Below, one piece after another: positions 55,492 through 64,000 of a stretch of 64,000 nucleotides of DNA; position 1 is the first letter of the stretch; every line of letters starts with the position of its first letter. A program made the translations under genes and the position numbers. Under the pieces are notes generated by a model, which saw nothing but the letters and a program-made list of their open reading frames with translations, was not told where the DNA came from and made no database searches. The stretch lies in assembly GCF_900103005.1 (NCBI RefSeq), contig NZ_FMWL01000002.1, positions 248,001 to 312,000 of the forward strand, read 5' to 3'. The stretch is from Acidaminobacter hydrogenoformans DSM 2784 (GTDB taxonomy: Bacteria > Bacillota > Clostridia > Peptostreptococcales > Acidaminobacteraceae).

Positions 55492-56064
55492 CTACCGATC
55501 CAGCGTCTGCGCAACTCGGATGGAAGTATTGACGCCATCTGTCACAGCACGAGAAGTGATGGTTGCACCGGTGATTGCAAGAATTTCCGTGTCACTTTTT
55601 GCAGTCTTGGAAACGCCGAGCTCCTGAGCCGCGGACATGCCGTTGTACTGCTCATAGAACAGCGGCAAAGTCGCGTTCGCGCCCAGACCCGGTGTTTCAG
55701 CATGGTTGCCAATTCTTACCCCCGAAAGGACGCCGTCCACCGTGATGCCAGTCGTAACCTCTACCGCGCCGCTGAAGCCATTTGGGCCCGTCTTGATGAC
55801 GTAGCCAATCACCGCGCCGTCCTTGACGCCTGCATAAACTTCTTTCACCAGTGGCTCTTTGCCTTGAATATCCGCAAGCTTTGCTTCATCAACTGGTTCA
55901 AACTCTGCAGCGTCAGGCAAGACCGCCTGACGGGCGAGCTGGTTTGCCGTCTCCCGCTGTTCAAGGATTTTGCCGATGGTTACTTCGTTCGTCACCCCAA
56001 GGGCCGCCGCAGCCACCAGACAAATCAACAGAAGCGTTGAGCCTAATTTAATGATCTCCTTCAT
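55492..56064 (-). CDS. rnfG: Rnf complex subunit RnfG (covalent FMN)
   Basis: The 190-residue product has an N-terminal membrane segment and the FMN-attachment motif ITGATITSRAV near residues 168-178, whose Thr binds FMN through phosphate. It overlaps rnfD by four bases. Confidence 0.95.
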   Translation of the reverse strand: MKEIIKLGSTLLLICLVAAAALGVTNEVTIGKILEQRETANQLARQAVLPDAAEFEPVDEAKLADIQGKEPLVKEVYAGVKDGAVIGYVIKTGPNGFSGAVEVTTGITVDGVLSGVRIGNHAETPGLGANATLPLFYEQYNGMSAAQELGVSKTAKSDTEILAITGATITSRAVTDGVNTSIRVAQTLDR

Positions 56065-57008
56065 TTCTTGCCACCTCCGAACACACGTGATTTCGAATAC
56101 TTCTCGATCAGCGGCGTCGCGACGTTCATCAGAAGGATTGAATAGGAAACGCCCTCAGGATAGCCTCCGAACTGCCGTATGATCGCCGTCAGCAATCCTG
56201 CGCCAAAGGCGAAAATAATCTGACCGCGGAAATTGACTGGCGTTGAGGAATAGTCTGTCGCCATGAAAAACGCGCCGAGCATAAGGCCGCCTATCAAAAC
56301 ATGGAGGAAGGCAACTTGAATGTCGAAGCCGTTAAAGACGAATAAAATAACAAAAGTCGTTGCTATGTAGACCGCTGGAATCCTGATATCAATGACGCCG
56401 CGCCATACCAGGTAGAGTCCGCCTAAAATCAAGAGCAGTGCCGAAGTCTCGCCAATACAGCCTCCAACATTGCCAATCAAAGCGTCCATTGCCGATGGCA
56501 GCTTGTCCGGCAACCCTTCTTTCAAAATACCGAGAGCCGTTGGTCCGGTAATGCCATCAACCGCTCTTGGAACTGCCCAAGTCGTCATATCCGTAGGCCA
56601 GCTGGCCATCAAAAACGCGCGGGCTGCAAGGGCAGGGTTCATGAAGTTGAAGCCAAGTCCTCCAAAAGCCTGTTTTACAATGGCAATGGCGAATACAGAG
56701 CCAATCACCGGAATGAACCAAGGCACAGATGCCGGCAAATTCAAGGCAAGTAAAAGGCCAGTGACGACAGCGCTGAAATCCCCAATGGTCGAAGGTATTT
56801 TTCTCATATAGCGCTGAATAAAGTACTCTGTAGCTACCGCCGCGCCCACAGAAAGGAGCACTGTAATCAGAGCGCTGAATCCAAAGAAATAGATCCCTGC
56901 TGCTGTTGCAGGCAATAGTGCAATAACGACGTCCCGCATTATGCCACTGACAGACTCAGTGCTTCTGAAATGCGGCGACGATGATACTCTATATTGTTGT
57001 TGTTCCAT
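56061..57008 (-). CDS. rnfD: Rnf complex subunit RnfD (membrane FMN)
   Basis: The 315-residue multi-pass subunit of the NqrB/RnfD family has YRVSSSPHFRS at the N-terminus, GGLGFNFMNPALAARAFL and FFMATDYSSTPVN, where family members bind FMN at a Thr. It carries part of the ion path. The ATG follows GGGGGA, 12 bases after rnfC. Confidence 0.95.
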   Translation of the reverse strand: MEQQQYRVSSSPHFRSTESVSGIMRDVVIALLPATAAGIYFFGFSALITVLLSVGAAVATEYFIQRYMRKIPSTIGDFSAVVTGLLLALNLPASVPWFIPVIGSVFAIAIVKQAFGGLGFNFMNPALAARAFLMASWPTDMTTWAVPRAVDGITGPTALGILKEGLPDKLPSAMDALIGNVGGCIGETSALLLILGGLYLVWRGVIDIRIPAVYIATTFVILFVFNGFDIQVAFLHVLIGGLMLGAFFMATDYSSTPVNFRGQIIFAFGAGLLTAIIRQFGGYPEGVSYSILLMNVATPLIEKYSKSRVFGGGKK

Positions 57009-57020
57009 CTGCCGATCCCC

Positions 57021-58340
57021 CTATGCTTTTCTTCTTCGAGCCAGTATCTCACGTTTTGCCAAACGGATGGACTGGAGAAGTGGTCTTTTGGACGGACAAA
57101 TGAACGAGCAGGACCCACACTCAATGCAATCGAGCGCAGAATACTTCTCCGCCATGTCAAATTGGTCAATAAGCGCATAGGCGCTGATATAGACCGGCTC
57201 AAGATAAGCCGGGCAAGTGGTGACACATTTGCCGCACTTCATGCAGGCCAGCGCCTCAGGCGTCTTGGAGTCCGCTTCATTAAATGTCAATATCCCCGAA
57301 GTTGTCTTTGTCGACGGAATGGATAAAGTGGACGTCGCGATTCCCATCATAGGGCCGCCCAAAACGATTTTTCCAGGTGTTTCATTAAAACCGCCGCACT
57401 GTTCGACAATCTCTGTCAGCATAGTCCCAACTTTTATACGAAGGTTCTTTGGTTCTTTGATGCAGGAGCCTGTTACTGTACAAATTCTGTCAATGAGAGG
57501 CATGCCTGTCGTCAGAACCTCAGCGATCGCTGCCGCAGTCGCCACGTTGTTCACAACAGCGCCCGCGTCCATAGGAAGTCCGCCAGAAGGCACTTCTCGA
57601 CCAGTAACAGCTAAGATCAGCTGTTTTTCAGCCCCCTGTGGGTATTTCGTTTTAAGAGACGCGATCTCGATCTCAGGAGATGCTGATGCTGCTTTTTTTA
57701 CAGACTCGATGGCATCCGGCTTGTTGTCCTCAATGCCTATGTAACCCTTTGGTACGCCAAGAACCTTCATCAGCGCTTTCAAACCCAGTACGACTTTTTC
57801 CGGCGCTTCCAGCATCAGCCGGTGATCCGCTGTAAGAAACGGTTCACATTCCGCGCCATTTAGAATGACAAAGTCAATGGTCTTTTCTTTTGGCGGCGAA
57901 AGCTTAACATGCGTTGGAAATCCAGCGCCGCCCATACCCACAATACCCGCGCTTTTAATGATGTCAAGAATCTGCTTTGGTTCAAGCGTCTCAAGCGGCG
58001 GATGCGGTTTGATACTTTCGTCAACGACATTTTGACCGTCTGATTCTATGACGACGCATAGATCTTTCCCTCCGAGCGTGTCCATGACTTTCAGCTCTTT
58101 GACAGTCCCTGAAACGCTCGAGTGCACAGCAGCAGATACAAAGGACGCCGGTTCGCCAATTTTTTGGCCAACCTTAACATAATCCCCCTTCTGCACAAGC
58201 GCGTCACAAGGCGCGCCAATATGCTGCCTCAAAGGAATTGCTACTGTTGATGGTTCAACAGCCAATTCTACAGCCTTGTGTTCTGTGAATTTCTTTGCAT
58301 GCGGCGGATGGATCCCACCTTTGAAAGAAAAAATGCCCAT
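57021..58340 (-). CDS. rnfC: Rnf complex subunit RnfC
   Basis: NADH-side subunit. The 439-residue product starts MGIFSFKGGIHPP, has the Nqo1-like flavin/NADH domain (GMGGAGFPTHVK) and two C-terminal ferredoxin groups (CMKCGKCVTTCP and CIECGSCSFICP). The ATG at 58340 follows AAGGGGTGA; an ATG at 58427 would place hydrophobic leader sequence in front and lies beside the promoter. First gene of rnfCDGEAB. Confidence 0.96.
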   Translation of the reverse strand: MGIFSFKGGIHPPHAKKFTEHKAVELAVEPSTVAIPLRQHIGAPCDALVQKGDYVKVGQKIGEPASFVSAAVHSSVSGTVKELKVMDTLGGKDLCVVIESDGQNVVDESIKPHPPLETLEPKQILDIIKSAGIVGMGGAGFPTHVKLSPPKEKTIDFVILNGAECEPFLTADHRLMLEAPEKVVLGLKALMKVLGVPKGYIGIEDNKPDAIESVKKAASASPEIEIASLKTKYPQGAEKQLILAVTGREVPSGGLPMDAGAVVNNVATAAAIAEVLTTGMPLIDRICTVTGSCIKEPKNLRIKVGTMLTEIVEQCGGFNETPGKIVLGGPMMGIATSTLSIPSTKTTSGILTFNEADSKTPEALACMKCGKCVTTCPAYLEPVYISAYALIDQFDMAEKYSALDCIECGSCSFICPSKRPLLQSIRLAKREILARRRKA

Positions 58341-58399
58341 GGTTTCACCCCTTGAGTAAATTATACAGTATACAATCAATAAAATTAGTGCTCTTAACA

Positions 58400-58427
58400 A
58401 TTTTACTACATCTTGGCCCACTGTCAA
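58400..58427 (-). promoter_or_regulatory. Promoter of the rnf operon
   Basis: TTGACA (58422-58427), 16-base spacer, TAAAAT (58400-58405) on the minus strand, about 60 bases before the rnfC ATG. A second TATAAT lies nearer the gene without a good -35. Confidence 0.7.
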
Positions 58428-58640
58428 CTGAAAGTGCCGTCAATTAAATATTTATAAGGCTTCGAGCGTTATTTGATTAACAGAAGCGTTCCAATAAAAA
58501 TGGGGATTCCAAGGTTTTTTTCTGAAATATTTTTCAAAAACAAAGTGCTTATTGACAAAATAATAACGGTTACGACAGATAAAAATAACTATATCGTGCG
58601 TCAAAGGTCAGCAACTTTTATCGCATGCCCACCTTATTGG
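58428..58640. other. AT-rich non-coding interval upstream of rnf
   Basis: No reading frame, RNA fold or repeat that I can support. A TTGACA lies at about 58553 on the plus strand without a matching -10. Confidence 0.5.
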
Positions 58641-58644
58641 CACA

Positions 58645-58684
58645 AAAACAGAAAGAGGGAAAATAGCACTCAAGCCATTTTCCC
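58645..58684 (-). terminator. Terminator of the lipoprotein gene
   Basis: GGGAAAAT (58657-58664) pairs with ATTTTCCC (58677-58684); minus-strand tail TCTTTCTGTTTTT. It starts 18 bases after the stop codon. Confidence 0.7.
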
Positions 58685-58702
58685 CTACTGTGACGTAAAC
58701 TT

Positions 58703-59494
58703 TTATTGTCCGACTTTTATAGAAGGCAGTATAACCATTTCCTGAGAGACATCAGTATCTGCCGGTGGATTCAGAGCCTCTACGGTCGCACCATCTGGCT
58801 TTAAGCTCCTGAAATAGTATTCATATTCAGGGAAACCTGTTATTTGCGCAATCACTTTGGCCGACAAGCCAGTGTCCTTCCACAAGTAATAGGTCACGTT
58901 CAAGTCCGAAGAATGCACTTCAAAAACATCACAAGGCAACCCGTCTACAAGTGCAGACCCTTCGAAATGTACATGTTCAAACATATCTTGGTCAAGAGAC
59001 TCATCAAAAGCGGCCGGTGACATCATCCCATTGAAAAAGGCCTCATCATAGTCTGCTGGTGACAGAACCCCGGTCGTTCGATCCAATACCTGAACTGTTT
59101 TCTCTTTTTTGTCTGCGAAAATGCTGTGCTTTTGATCAAAGGGATCCAACCGTATGTGATCTTCACTGACCCAGGCGGAATAATACTCCCTGGACACCCC
59201 TTCAACGCGCAGTTCAAATTCATAATAAAGGTTCTGTATCCCTGAGGACTTGGCATAAAGCGTGCTGAAAGCATTGAAGTCCTCGAGATCGTCATGAACC
59301 TCTTCAGCTGCTTCAGGCTCCGCCTCCGCGGCAGGCTCTGCCTCCGCGGCAGCATCCGTCTCAGATTGCTTTTCATCAACTGAACTCAGCTCTTGCTCAG
59401 CAGGGACTTCACTGGTTTGGTTAAAACAGCCCGTCGCTAACAGCACCACACTTATAAACACGGTTATTCCCAGCAGCCTGGCGTATTTTGTCAT
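58703..59494 (-). CDS. Predicted lipoprotein of unknown function
   Basis: The 263-residue product has a lipoprotein signal with lipobox LLATGC (Cys near residue 23), then a low-complexity Ala/Glu/Pro linker (residues about 45-70) encoded by a tandem DNA repeat, and a soluble beta-rich domain (YEFELRVEGVSREYYSAWVSEDHIRLD, YYLWKDTGLSAKVIAQ) that resembles LolA/outer-membrane lipoprotein-sorting folds in pattern only. Likely surface-attached. Partner unknown. Confidence 0.85.
   Translation of the reverse strand: MTKYARLLGITVFISVVLLATGCFNQTSEVPAEQELSSVDEKQSETDAAAEAEPAAEAEPEAAEEVHDDLEDFNAFSTLYAKSSGIQNLYYEFELRVEGVSREYYSAWVSEDHIRLDPFDQKHSIFADKKEKTVQVLDRTTGVLSPADYDEAFFNGMMSPAAFDESLDQDMFEHVHFEGSALVDGLPCDVFEVHSSDLNVTYYLWKDTGLSAKVIAQITGFPEYEYYFRSLKPDGATVEALNPPADTDVSQEMVILPSIKVGQ
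59316..59351 (-). repeat. Tandem 18-bp repeat in the lipoprotein linker
   Basis: Two adjacent 18-base units (59316-59333 and 59334-59351) differ at one base and encode Ala-Glu-Pro-Ala-Ala-Glu-type residues. Confidence 0.8.
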
Positions 59495-59529
59495 CTGCAG
59501 CCCTCCATTTACTGTTGCTTGAGTAACAA

Positions 59530-59577
59530 GAGAAGTAAAAAAAGGTAAAAAAAAGGACGATATAAAATCGTCCTTTC
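59530..59577 (-). terminator. Terminator of tRNA-Leu
   Basis: AAAGGACGAT (59552-59561) pairs with ATCGTCCTTT (59568-59577); followed on the minus strand by two T runs. Confidence 0.8.
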
Positions 59578-59664
59578 TGGTGCGAGAGGCGGGATTTGAA
59601 CCCGCACGAGCATTAGCCCGCTACCCCCTCAAGATAGTGCGTCTGCCAGTTTCGCCACTCTCGC
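59578..59664 (-). tRNA. tRNA-Leu (anticodon GAG)
   Basis: An 87-base class II tRNA with encoded CCA (59578-59580). Acceptor GCGAGAG pairs with CTCTCGC, anticodon stem CTATC/GGTAG with loop TTGAGGG and anticodon GAG (59628-59630), a long variable arm, and T loop GGTTCAAATCC. It would read CUC/CUU; CUC is also the specifier codon of the leuS T-box. Confidence 0.95.
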
Positions 59665-59815
59665 ATGTATTCGCCGGTTAACCCGACGAAATTCATTATA
59701 CCTCTCCCAAGCTATTAAGTCAACAAAATTGACAACATTATTGTCTAAAATATACCTGAAATATTACTTTGGACAGGTTTTTCATTCAGTAAAGCACCGG
59801 CTTGTATGGCCCTGC

Positions 59816-60421
59816 TTAACGCTGTCCCAGCACCTCCAGCTTCTCTATCAATGTTTCCAGTTGAAGCTCCAGCGCCTCCAGCGTACCGTTGTTGTCAATG
59901 ATAAAGTCTGAATGTGACCTTTTCTCACCAAGGGGCATTTGGCTTTTAATACGCCTTCCAGCATCCTCAACGCTCAAATGGTTTCTTTCCATCAGCCGGC
60001 TTAATTGAACCTCAGGATCCACGTAGACCAAAATAACAGCATCATATCTTGGATCCGGCCCCTTTTCAAGAAGAAGCGGAGAATCCACAAAAATCACGGA
60101 AATGCCCTTTGCTTTTGCAGCCTCAATCTTATCTGCGATCTGAGCCTCTACAATGGGATGGGTCGCATTATTGAGCCGTAGCCTTGAGGCTTCATCACCG
60201 AAAACAATTCCGCCAAGCTTCTGCCGGTCAATTTCTCCATCCGGTTTAAGGACCTCAGTACCAAAGACCTTCACTATAGCGTTGTAGATGGGATCCCCTT
60301 TACCATACAAGTCTTTTACTATTTCATCAGCATCAATCACCATGTAGCCTCTTGACCGCAGCCAAAGAGTCACTGTTGATTTGCCGCTGGCGATTCCCCC
60401 CGTTATCGCGAATACTTTCAC
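59816..60421 (-). CDS. coaE: Dephospho-CoA kinase
   Basis: Last step of coenzyme A synthesis. The 201-residue product has the P-loop GGIASGKST (residues 8-16), DADEIVKDLY and the lid region VDPEVQLSRLMERNH. A GTG at 60419-60421 follows GGAGGTGG; an ATG at 60454 is in front of this site and is rejected. It lies just after polA. Confidence 0.96.
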   Translation of the reverse strand: MKVFAITGGIASGKSTVTLWLRSRGYMVIDADEIVKDLYGKGDPIYNAIVKVFGTEVLKPDGEIDRQKLGGIVFGDEASRLRLNNATHPIVEAQIADKIEAAKAKGISVIFVDSPLLLEKGPDPRYDAVILVYVDPEVQLSRLMERNHLSVEDAGRRIKSQMPLGEKRSHSDFIIDNNGTLEALELQLETLIEKLEVLGQR

Positions 60422-60468
60422 TTTGGCCACCTCCAGATCCAAGTCATGTCTCAACTATTTTATATAGA

Positions 60469-63138
60469 CTACTTGGTTTCATACCAGTTTGAGCCAGACT
60501 TCATATCGACTTCAATGGGCACTTCGAGACTAACAGCACTTTCCATGTCGCCTTTCAGCAGTCGTTCTACAGCCTCAAGCTCCTCTGGCACGCAGTCAAT
60601 CAGCAGCTCGTCATGCACTTGAAGGATCAGCTTTGACTTGTGGCCGCCCTTCTTCAAATCTTGATACACCTTTACCATGGCAATCTTGATGATATCTGCT
60701 GCACTTCCCTGGATAGGCGTATTCATGGCGGTCCTTTCAGCGAAAGAACGGAGGTTAAAGTTTTTTGAGTGAATATCCGGCACATAACGCTTTCGATTGA
60801 GGATTGTCGTCACGTATCCATGGGTTCTGCACTCTTCAATGGTATCATCCAAATACTTTTTAACACTGGGATACTTAGCGAAGTATTGGTCAATATAAAG
60901 TCTGGCTTCCTTTCTGGAGATCCCAAGGTTTTCAGACAAGCCATAGTCGCTCATGCCGTAAACGATTCCAAAATTAACCTCTTTGGCACGGCTTCTTTCA
61001 AGGCTGGTAACATCCTTGGGGTCAAGGTCAAAGACTTGCGCCGCTGTCTGTGTATGAATATCAAGTTTGTTTCTGAAGGCATGAATCAAACGTTCATCCT
61101 TGGCAAAATGCGCCAATATTCTAAGCTCAATCTGCGAATAGTCCGCATCCAGCAAAGTGTGCTCAGGACTCGGGATAAAGACCTTTCTGAGGCGTCTGCC
61201 AAGAGGCAGGCGGACTGGAATATTCTGCAAATTAGGCTCTGTGGAGCTGAGCCTTCCCGTTACTGCCACCGTCTGATTCAAGCTGGAATGAATCTTCCCG
61301 GTGACGGGATTGACAACCTGGCGGAGGCCATCAATATAGGTGCTTTTCAGTTTGCTGTAGATCCTGTATTCCATGATCAAAGCAATGATTGGATGATGCT
61401 TTTCAAGCTTCTCAAGAACATCATGACTGGTGGAATAACCGGTTTTTGTCTTTTTTTGGGCAGGCAGACCTAATTTATCAAACAAAATTTCGCCCAACTG
61501 CTTGGGGGATTGAATGTTGAAAGTCCCTCCCGCCAGCTCGTAAATCTCAGTTTCAAGGGTGCCCAGTTTTTCCGTCAATATGACATCCATGTCATCCAGT
61601 TCCTTCAGGTCCACGTTGAACCCCTCGAACTCCATATTGGCTAAAACTTCTACCAATGGCATTTCAACTTCATTGAAGAGCTGTGCCATGTTCTCACTTT
61701 CAATTTCGCCCTTCATCTGGATTGTGAGATCAAAAATTGCCCTGGCACAGTTTTGTGCGTACATCGCTGCTGACTGCTGGTCTGCTTCAAACACAGAAAC
61801 GGCTTTGGCGCCTTTTCCAAAGACAGCTTCCTCTTCCGCAAGGTTCATATTCAGCCTTTCAAAGGCCATGGCTGAGAGCTTCTCACTGGATCTCGAAGGA
61901 TCAATCAAATAACGGGCTATAGCAATGTCAAAGCACCCATTTTCGAGCTTGTAGCCGAGCTGATAAGACAAGAGGTACTCCCTTTTTAAGTCGTAGCTCC
62001 ATTTTTCAATCTCGGTTTCAGGTCCAATGGCCTTTAAAAACTCAGAAGCCAGCGACAAATCTGCTGATTCAGGAATGAAGCAGGCCCTGTCTTTCAGCGC
62101 AACACCCACACCCGCCAGTCGAATATCCCTGACATGAATCTTTTCGATCAAGCTGTAAACCGCCAATTGCTTGGATGCCCGCACTGTCTTAAGGAGCGCG
62201 TTCAATCCCTTTTCATCCACGATCCACGTGATGGCCTCTTCAGCTGTGACAGGCATTTCTGACTCTGCTATGGTAACCTCTGACTTCAACCGCCCCATCA
62301 GTGACTTCAGTTCATAAAGCGAGAACAGCGCTCTGGCTTCCTCAAGTTTGGGTTCCTCCACAGCAAACTCACTGAGCTCAAATTCTACCGGGACCCCTGT
62401 CTCAATTCGCGCGAGAGATTTACTCATAAGCGCCTGGTTTGCGTGGGTCTCCACCAATCCGCGCAGGCGCTTGTTGTCAATTTCTTCGAGATTTTCGATC
62501 ACCGCTTCTACGCTTTTAAATGTCTCAAGCAGCTTGATCGCCGTTTTTGGCCCAACGCCCGGAATACCAGGGATGTTGTCTGAAGCATCACCGCTAAGTC
62601 CTTTATAATCAATCAACTGAAGCGGCGTCAAATGATATTCTTCAAAAATCGCCGCCGCATCATATTTTTCAATCAGACTGATCCCTTTTTTTGTAAAAAG
62701 CACTTCAATCTGATCATCCACAAGCTGAAGGGCGTCCTTATCCCCAGTAACGATGAACACCTTAAGTCCCCGTTCACCGCACCGCTTGGATATAGTTCCA
62801 ATCAGGTCGTCCGCTTCAAAGCCCTCAAGCTCCATCCGGTGTATATTCAGCGCGTCAAGGATCTCCTTGAGGATTGGGACTTGAACCCTGAGCTCCTCCG
62901 GCATCCCCTTGCGGGTGCCTTTATACTGATCATAGGCCACATGTCTGAAGGTTGGCCCCTTCAGATCAAAGGCAACGCTCATATACTCCGGTTCGTAAGT
63001 CTCAATCATCTTATAAATCATTGACAGGAAGCCATGGATGGCGTTGGTCGGGACCCCATCCTTGTTCGTGAGCGGCGGCAGCGCGAAGAAAGCGCGGTTC
63101 ATCAAGCTGTTGCCGTCTATAATCATAATTTTTTCCAA
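60469..63138 (-). CDS. polA: DNA polymerase I
   Basis: The 889-residue product has the 5'-3' exonuclease domain (IIDGNSLMNRAFFALPPL, residues 5-290, with DDLIGT and YKGLSGDASDNIPG), a middle domain without the DxE motif needed for proofreading (AVYSLIEKIHV), and the polymerase domain with LLDADYSQIELRILAHFA and LQVHDELLID. Lack of proofreading is usual for Firmicute Pol I. The start is a TTG behind GGAG (or the ATG four codons later). Confidence 0.97.
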   Translation of the reverse strand: MEKIMIIDGNSLMNRAFFALPPLTNKDGVPTNAIHGFLSMIYKMIETYEPEYMSVAFDLKGPTFRHVAYDQYKGTRKGMPEELRVQVPILKEILDALNIHRMELEGFEADDLIGTISKRCGERGLKVFIVTGDKDALQLVDDQIEVLFTKKGISLIEKYDAAAIFEEYHLTPLQLIDYKGLSGDASDNIPGIPGVGPKTAIKLLETFKSVEAVIENLEEIDNKRLRGLVETHANQALMSKSLARIETGVPVEFELSEFAVEEPKLEEARALFSLYELKSLMGRLKSEVTIAESEMPVTAEEAITWIVDEKGLNALLKTVRASKQLAVYSLIEKIHVRDIRLAGVGVALKDRACFIPESADLSLASEFLKAIGPETEIEKWSYDLKREYLLSYQLGYKLENGCFDIAIARYLIDPSRSSEKLSAMAFERLNMNLAEEEAVFGKGAKAVSVFEADQQSAAMYAQNCARAIFDLTIQMKGEIESENMAQLFNEVEMPLVEVLANMEFEGFNVDLKELDDMDVILTEKLGTLETEIYELAGGTFNIQSPKQLGEILFDKLGLPAQKKTKTGYSTSHDVLEKLEKHHPIIALIMEYRIYSKLKSTYIDGLRQVVNPVTGKIHSSLNQTVAVTGRLSSTEPNLQNIPVRLPLGRRLRKVFIPSPEHTLLDADYSQIELRILAHFAKDERLIHAFRNKLDIHTQTAAQVFDLDPKDVTSLERSRAKEVNFGIVYGMSDYGLSENLGISRKEARLYIDQYFAKYPSVKKYLDDTIEECRTHGYVTTILNRKRYVPDIHSKNFNLRSFAERTAMNTPIQGSAADIIKIAMVKVYQDLKKGGHKSKLILQVHDELLIDCVPEELEAVERLLKGDMESAVSLEVPIEVDMKSGSNWYETK

Positions 63139-63210
63139 ATTGTTCCCACTCCTCTATAGGCAGTTTATTCTATGCTTTAGATAGATTTTCAATGTCTACC
63201 TAAACATTGT

Positions 63211-63264
63211 AACAGAAAAAGCCCTGCTGACAAAACACTCTTCGCGAGCATCCATCGGCAGGGC
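63211..63264 (-). terminator. Terminator of the DUF4349 gene
   Basis: GCCCTGC (63221-63227) pairs with GCAGGGC (63258-63264), with a 30-base loop; minus-strand tail TTTTTCTG. Confidence 0.65.
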
Positions 63265-63281
63265 AGTTTTAGCATTTCAGA

Positions 63282-64000
63282 TTATAGATTTTGTTTGCGA
63301 TTTCTAATAAGCCTTCTTACAATTCTTAAAATCACATAGAAGACGAATCCAAAGACGACCAGGAATGGCAGTATAGCGACCAACCCTATCAGAATTGCCT
63401 GCAAGGACTGCAGGACTGCATTGATACTGCGGATGAAATTTGCTCGCATTCTTTCAAACAGGTTGTCATCCAAGGTTGTAATTGTACTTTCGCTCAAATC
63501 TTTTTCACGAAGACTAATCTGGATTGAAGACATTTGAAGCGATTTGTCGTAGCTCTTCAGAATGGCATTCAAACTGTCAATCTCTGTTCGGACATTCGCC
63601 AGTTGAAGGTCAATCTCCATGATGTCCTTGATATCTTCAGCACGCTGCAGGAGCTCCCTGAGCCTGAGCTCTCTCGCTTCAAGATTCTTGATTCTGCTTT
63701 GTGTGTCCACATAGCTTTCCGTAACATCGTAGGAAGAAATATTCGAACGCGTCACTGTTCCCAGCGTTTTAATCTGTTGCATAGCAGCGTCAAACCGCGT
63801 ACTTGGAATCCTTAAGCTTACATTTCCGCCCTGGAGATCCCCTCTTCGGCCATTGCTGTCATAGACAGGCGTCGAATAGGTATCCGCGCTTTCAATATAC
63901 CCTTCCAGCGCACTCACAATTTCCTCAATACGGCTGTAGGTGACGTCGAAGTCCTCGACCTCAAGGTCAATGGCACCATTGCGAATGATCATTTTGCCGT
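63282..64000 (-). CDS. DUF4349 domain protein, 5' end outside the window
   Basis: The visible 239 codons match DUF4349: a start like IIRNGAIDLEVEDFD, VSLRIPSTRFDAAMQQI, a central coiled coil (QSRIKNLEARELRLRELL), and a C-terminal membrane segment near VAILPFLVVFGFVFYVILRIV followed by basic residues. The frame stays open through the window edge. Family members have an N-terminal lipoprotein or membrane leader, so the ATG at 63992 is probably internal. Function unknown; relatives are envelope proteins. Confidence 0.88.
   Translation of the reverse strand, partial: GKMIIRNGAIDLEVEDFDVTYSRIEEIVSALEGYIESADTYSTPVYDSNGRRGDLQGGNVSLRIPSTRFDAAMQQIKTLGTVTRSNISSYDVTESYVDTQSRIKNLEARELRLRELLQRAEDIKDIMEIDLQLANVRTEIDSLNAILKSYDKSLQMSSIQISLREKDLSESTITTLDDNLFERMRANFIRSINAVLQSLQAILIGLVAILPFLVVFGFVFYVILRIVRRLIRNRKQNL

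Noticed and set aside
60469-63138. Loss of proofreading in Pol I as a novelty
   Set aside because: Inactive 3'-5' exonuclease domains are normal for Firmicute Pol I.

Overview
The window reads as one contiguous chromosome segment of an anaerobic, low-to-mid GC Firmicute in class Clostridia. The support is a complete six-gene Rnf complex (rnfCDGEAB), a full bacterial selenocysteine system (selC tRNA, selA, selB and a selD that itself contains an in-frame UGA), a large 2-hydroxyacyl-CoA dehydratase activase-related protein, a leucine T-box, L27 with its cleavable leader next to the Prp protease, and strong AGGAGG-type ribosome binding sites. Genus cannot be fixed from sequence alone; an amino-acid-fermenting, Acidaminobacter/Fusibacter-like organism would fit (inference). 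No transposase, CRISPR array, rRNA or prophage gene was seen.

Layout. 1-6.6 kb: lepA (3' end outside the window) divergent from rpsT, then comEC-holA and an ECF transporter S component, all housekeeping. 6.7-12.7 kb: a more accessory stretch with a LmbE-like deacetylase, an unrecognised 300-aa acidic protein transcribed together with an m6A DNA methyltransferase that has no visible nuclease, an AlaX-type tRNA editing protein and an MBL hydrolase. 12.9-20.8 kb: the 1418-aa activase-related protein, photolyase plus DUF523 protein, and plsY; dispersed palindromes and short repeats lie here. 20.8-28.5 kb: selC, then on the minus strand selD-selA-selB running directly into a WalR/WalK-like two-component system and a GerMN-domain protein. 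28.6-31.8 kb: comEA-like gene, a D,D-carboxypeptidase, RidA and a YheO-like regulator.

31.8-53 kb is a growth and division block on the minus strand: T-box-controlled leuS; rsfS-yqeK-nadD-yhbY-obgE; rplU-prp-rpmA; rng; a split radical-SAM pair (TIGR03960/TIGR03936); rodA-minE-minD-minC-mrdA-mreD-mreC-mreB; radC-maf-DUF4321. These genes link ribosome maturation, cell-wall elongation and septum placement. 53.2-58.4 kb is the Rnf operon, the ferredoxin:NAD+ oxidoreductase that would build the ion gradient. 58.7-64 kb holds a lipoprotein, tRNA-Leu(GAG), coaE, polA and the 3' part of a DUF4349 gene.

Several genes start with TTG or GTG behind a strong Shine-Dalgarno sequence, and three frames need correction from a naive reading: selD (UGA read as Sec), the histidine kinase (no standard start for its expected N-terminus) and several genes whose first ATG is far upstream of the real start. 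Intervals over 300 bases without a gene: only 58341-58702, which holds the rnf promoter, a terminator for the upstream lipoprotein gene and an AT-rich stretch with nothing recognisable.
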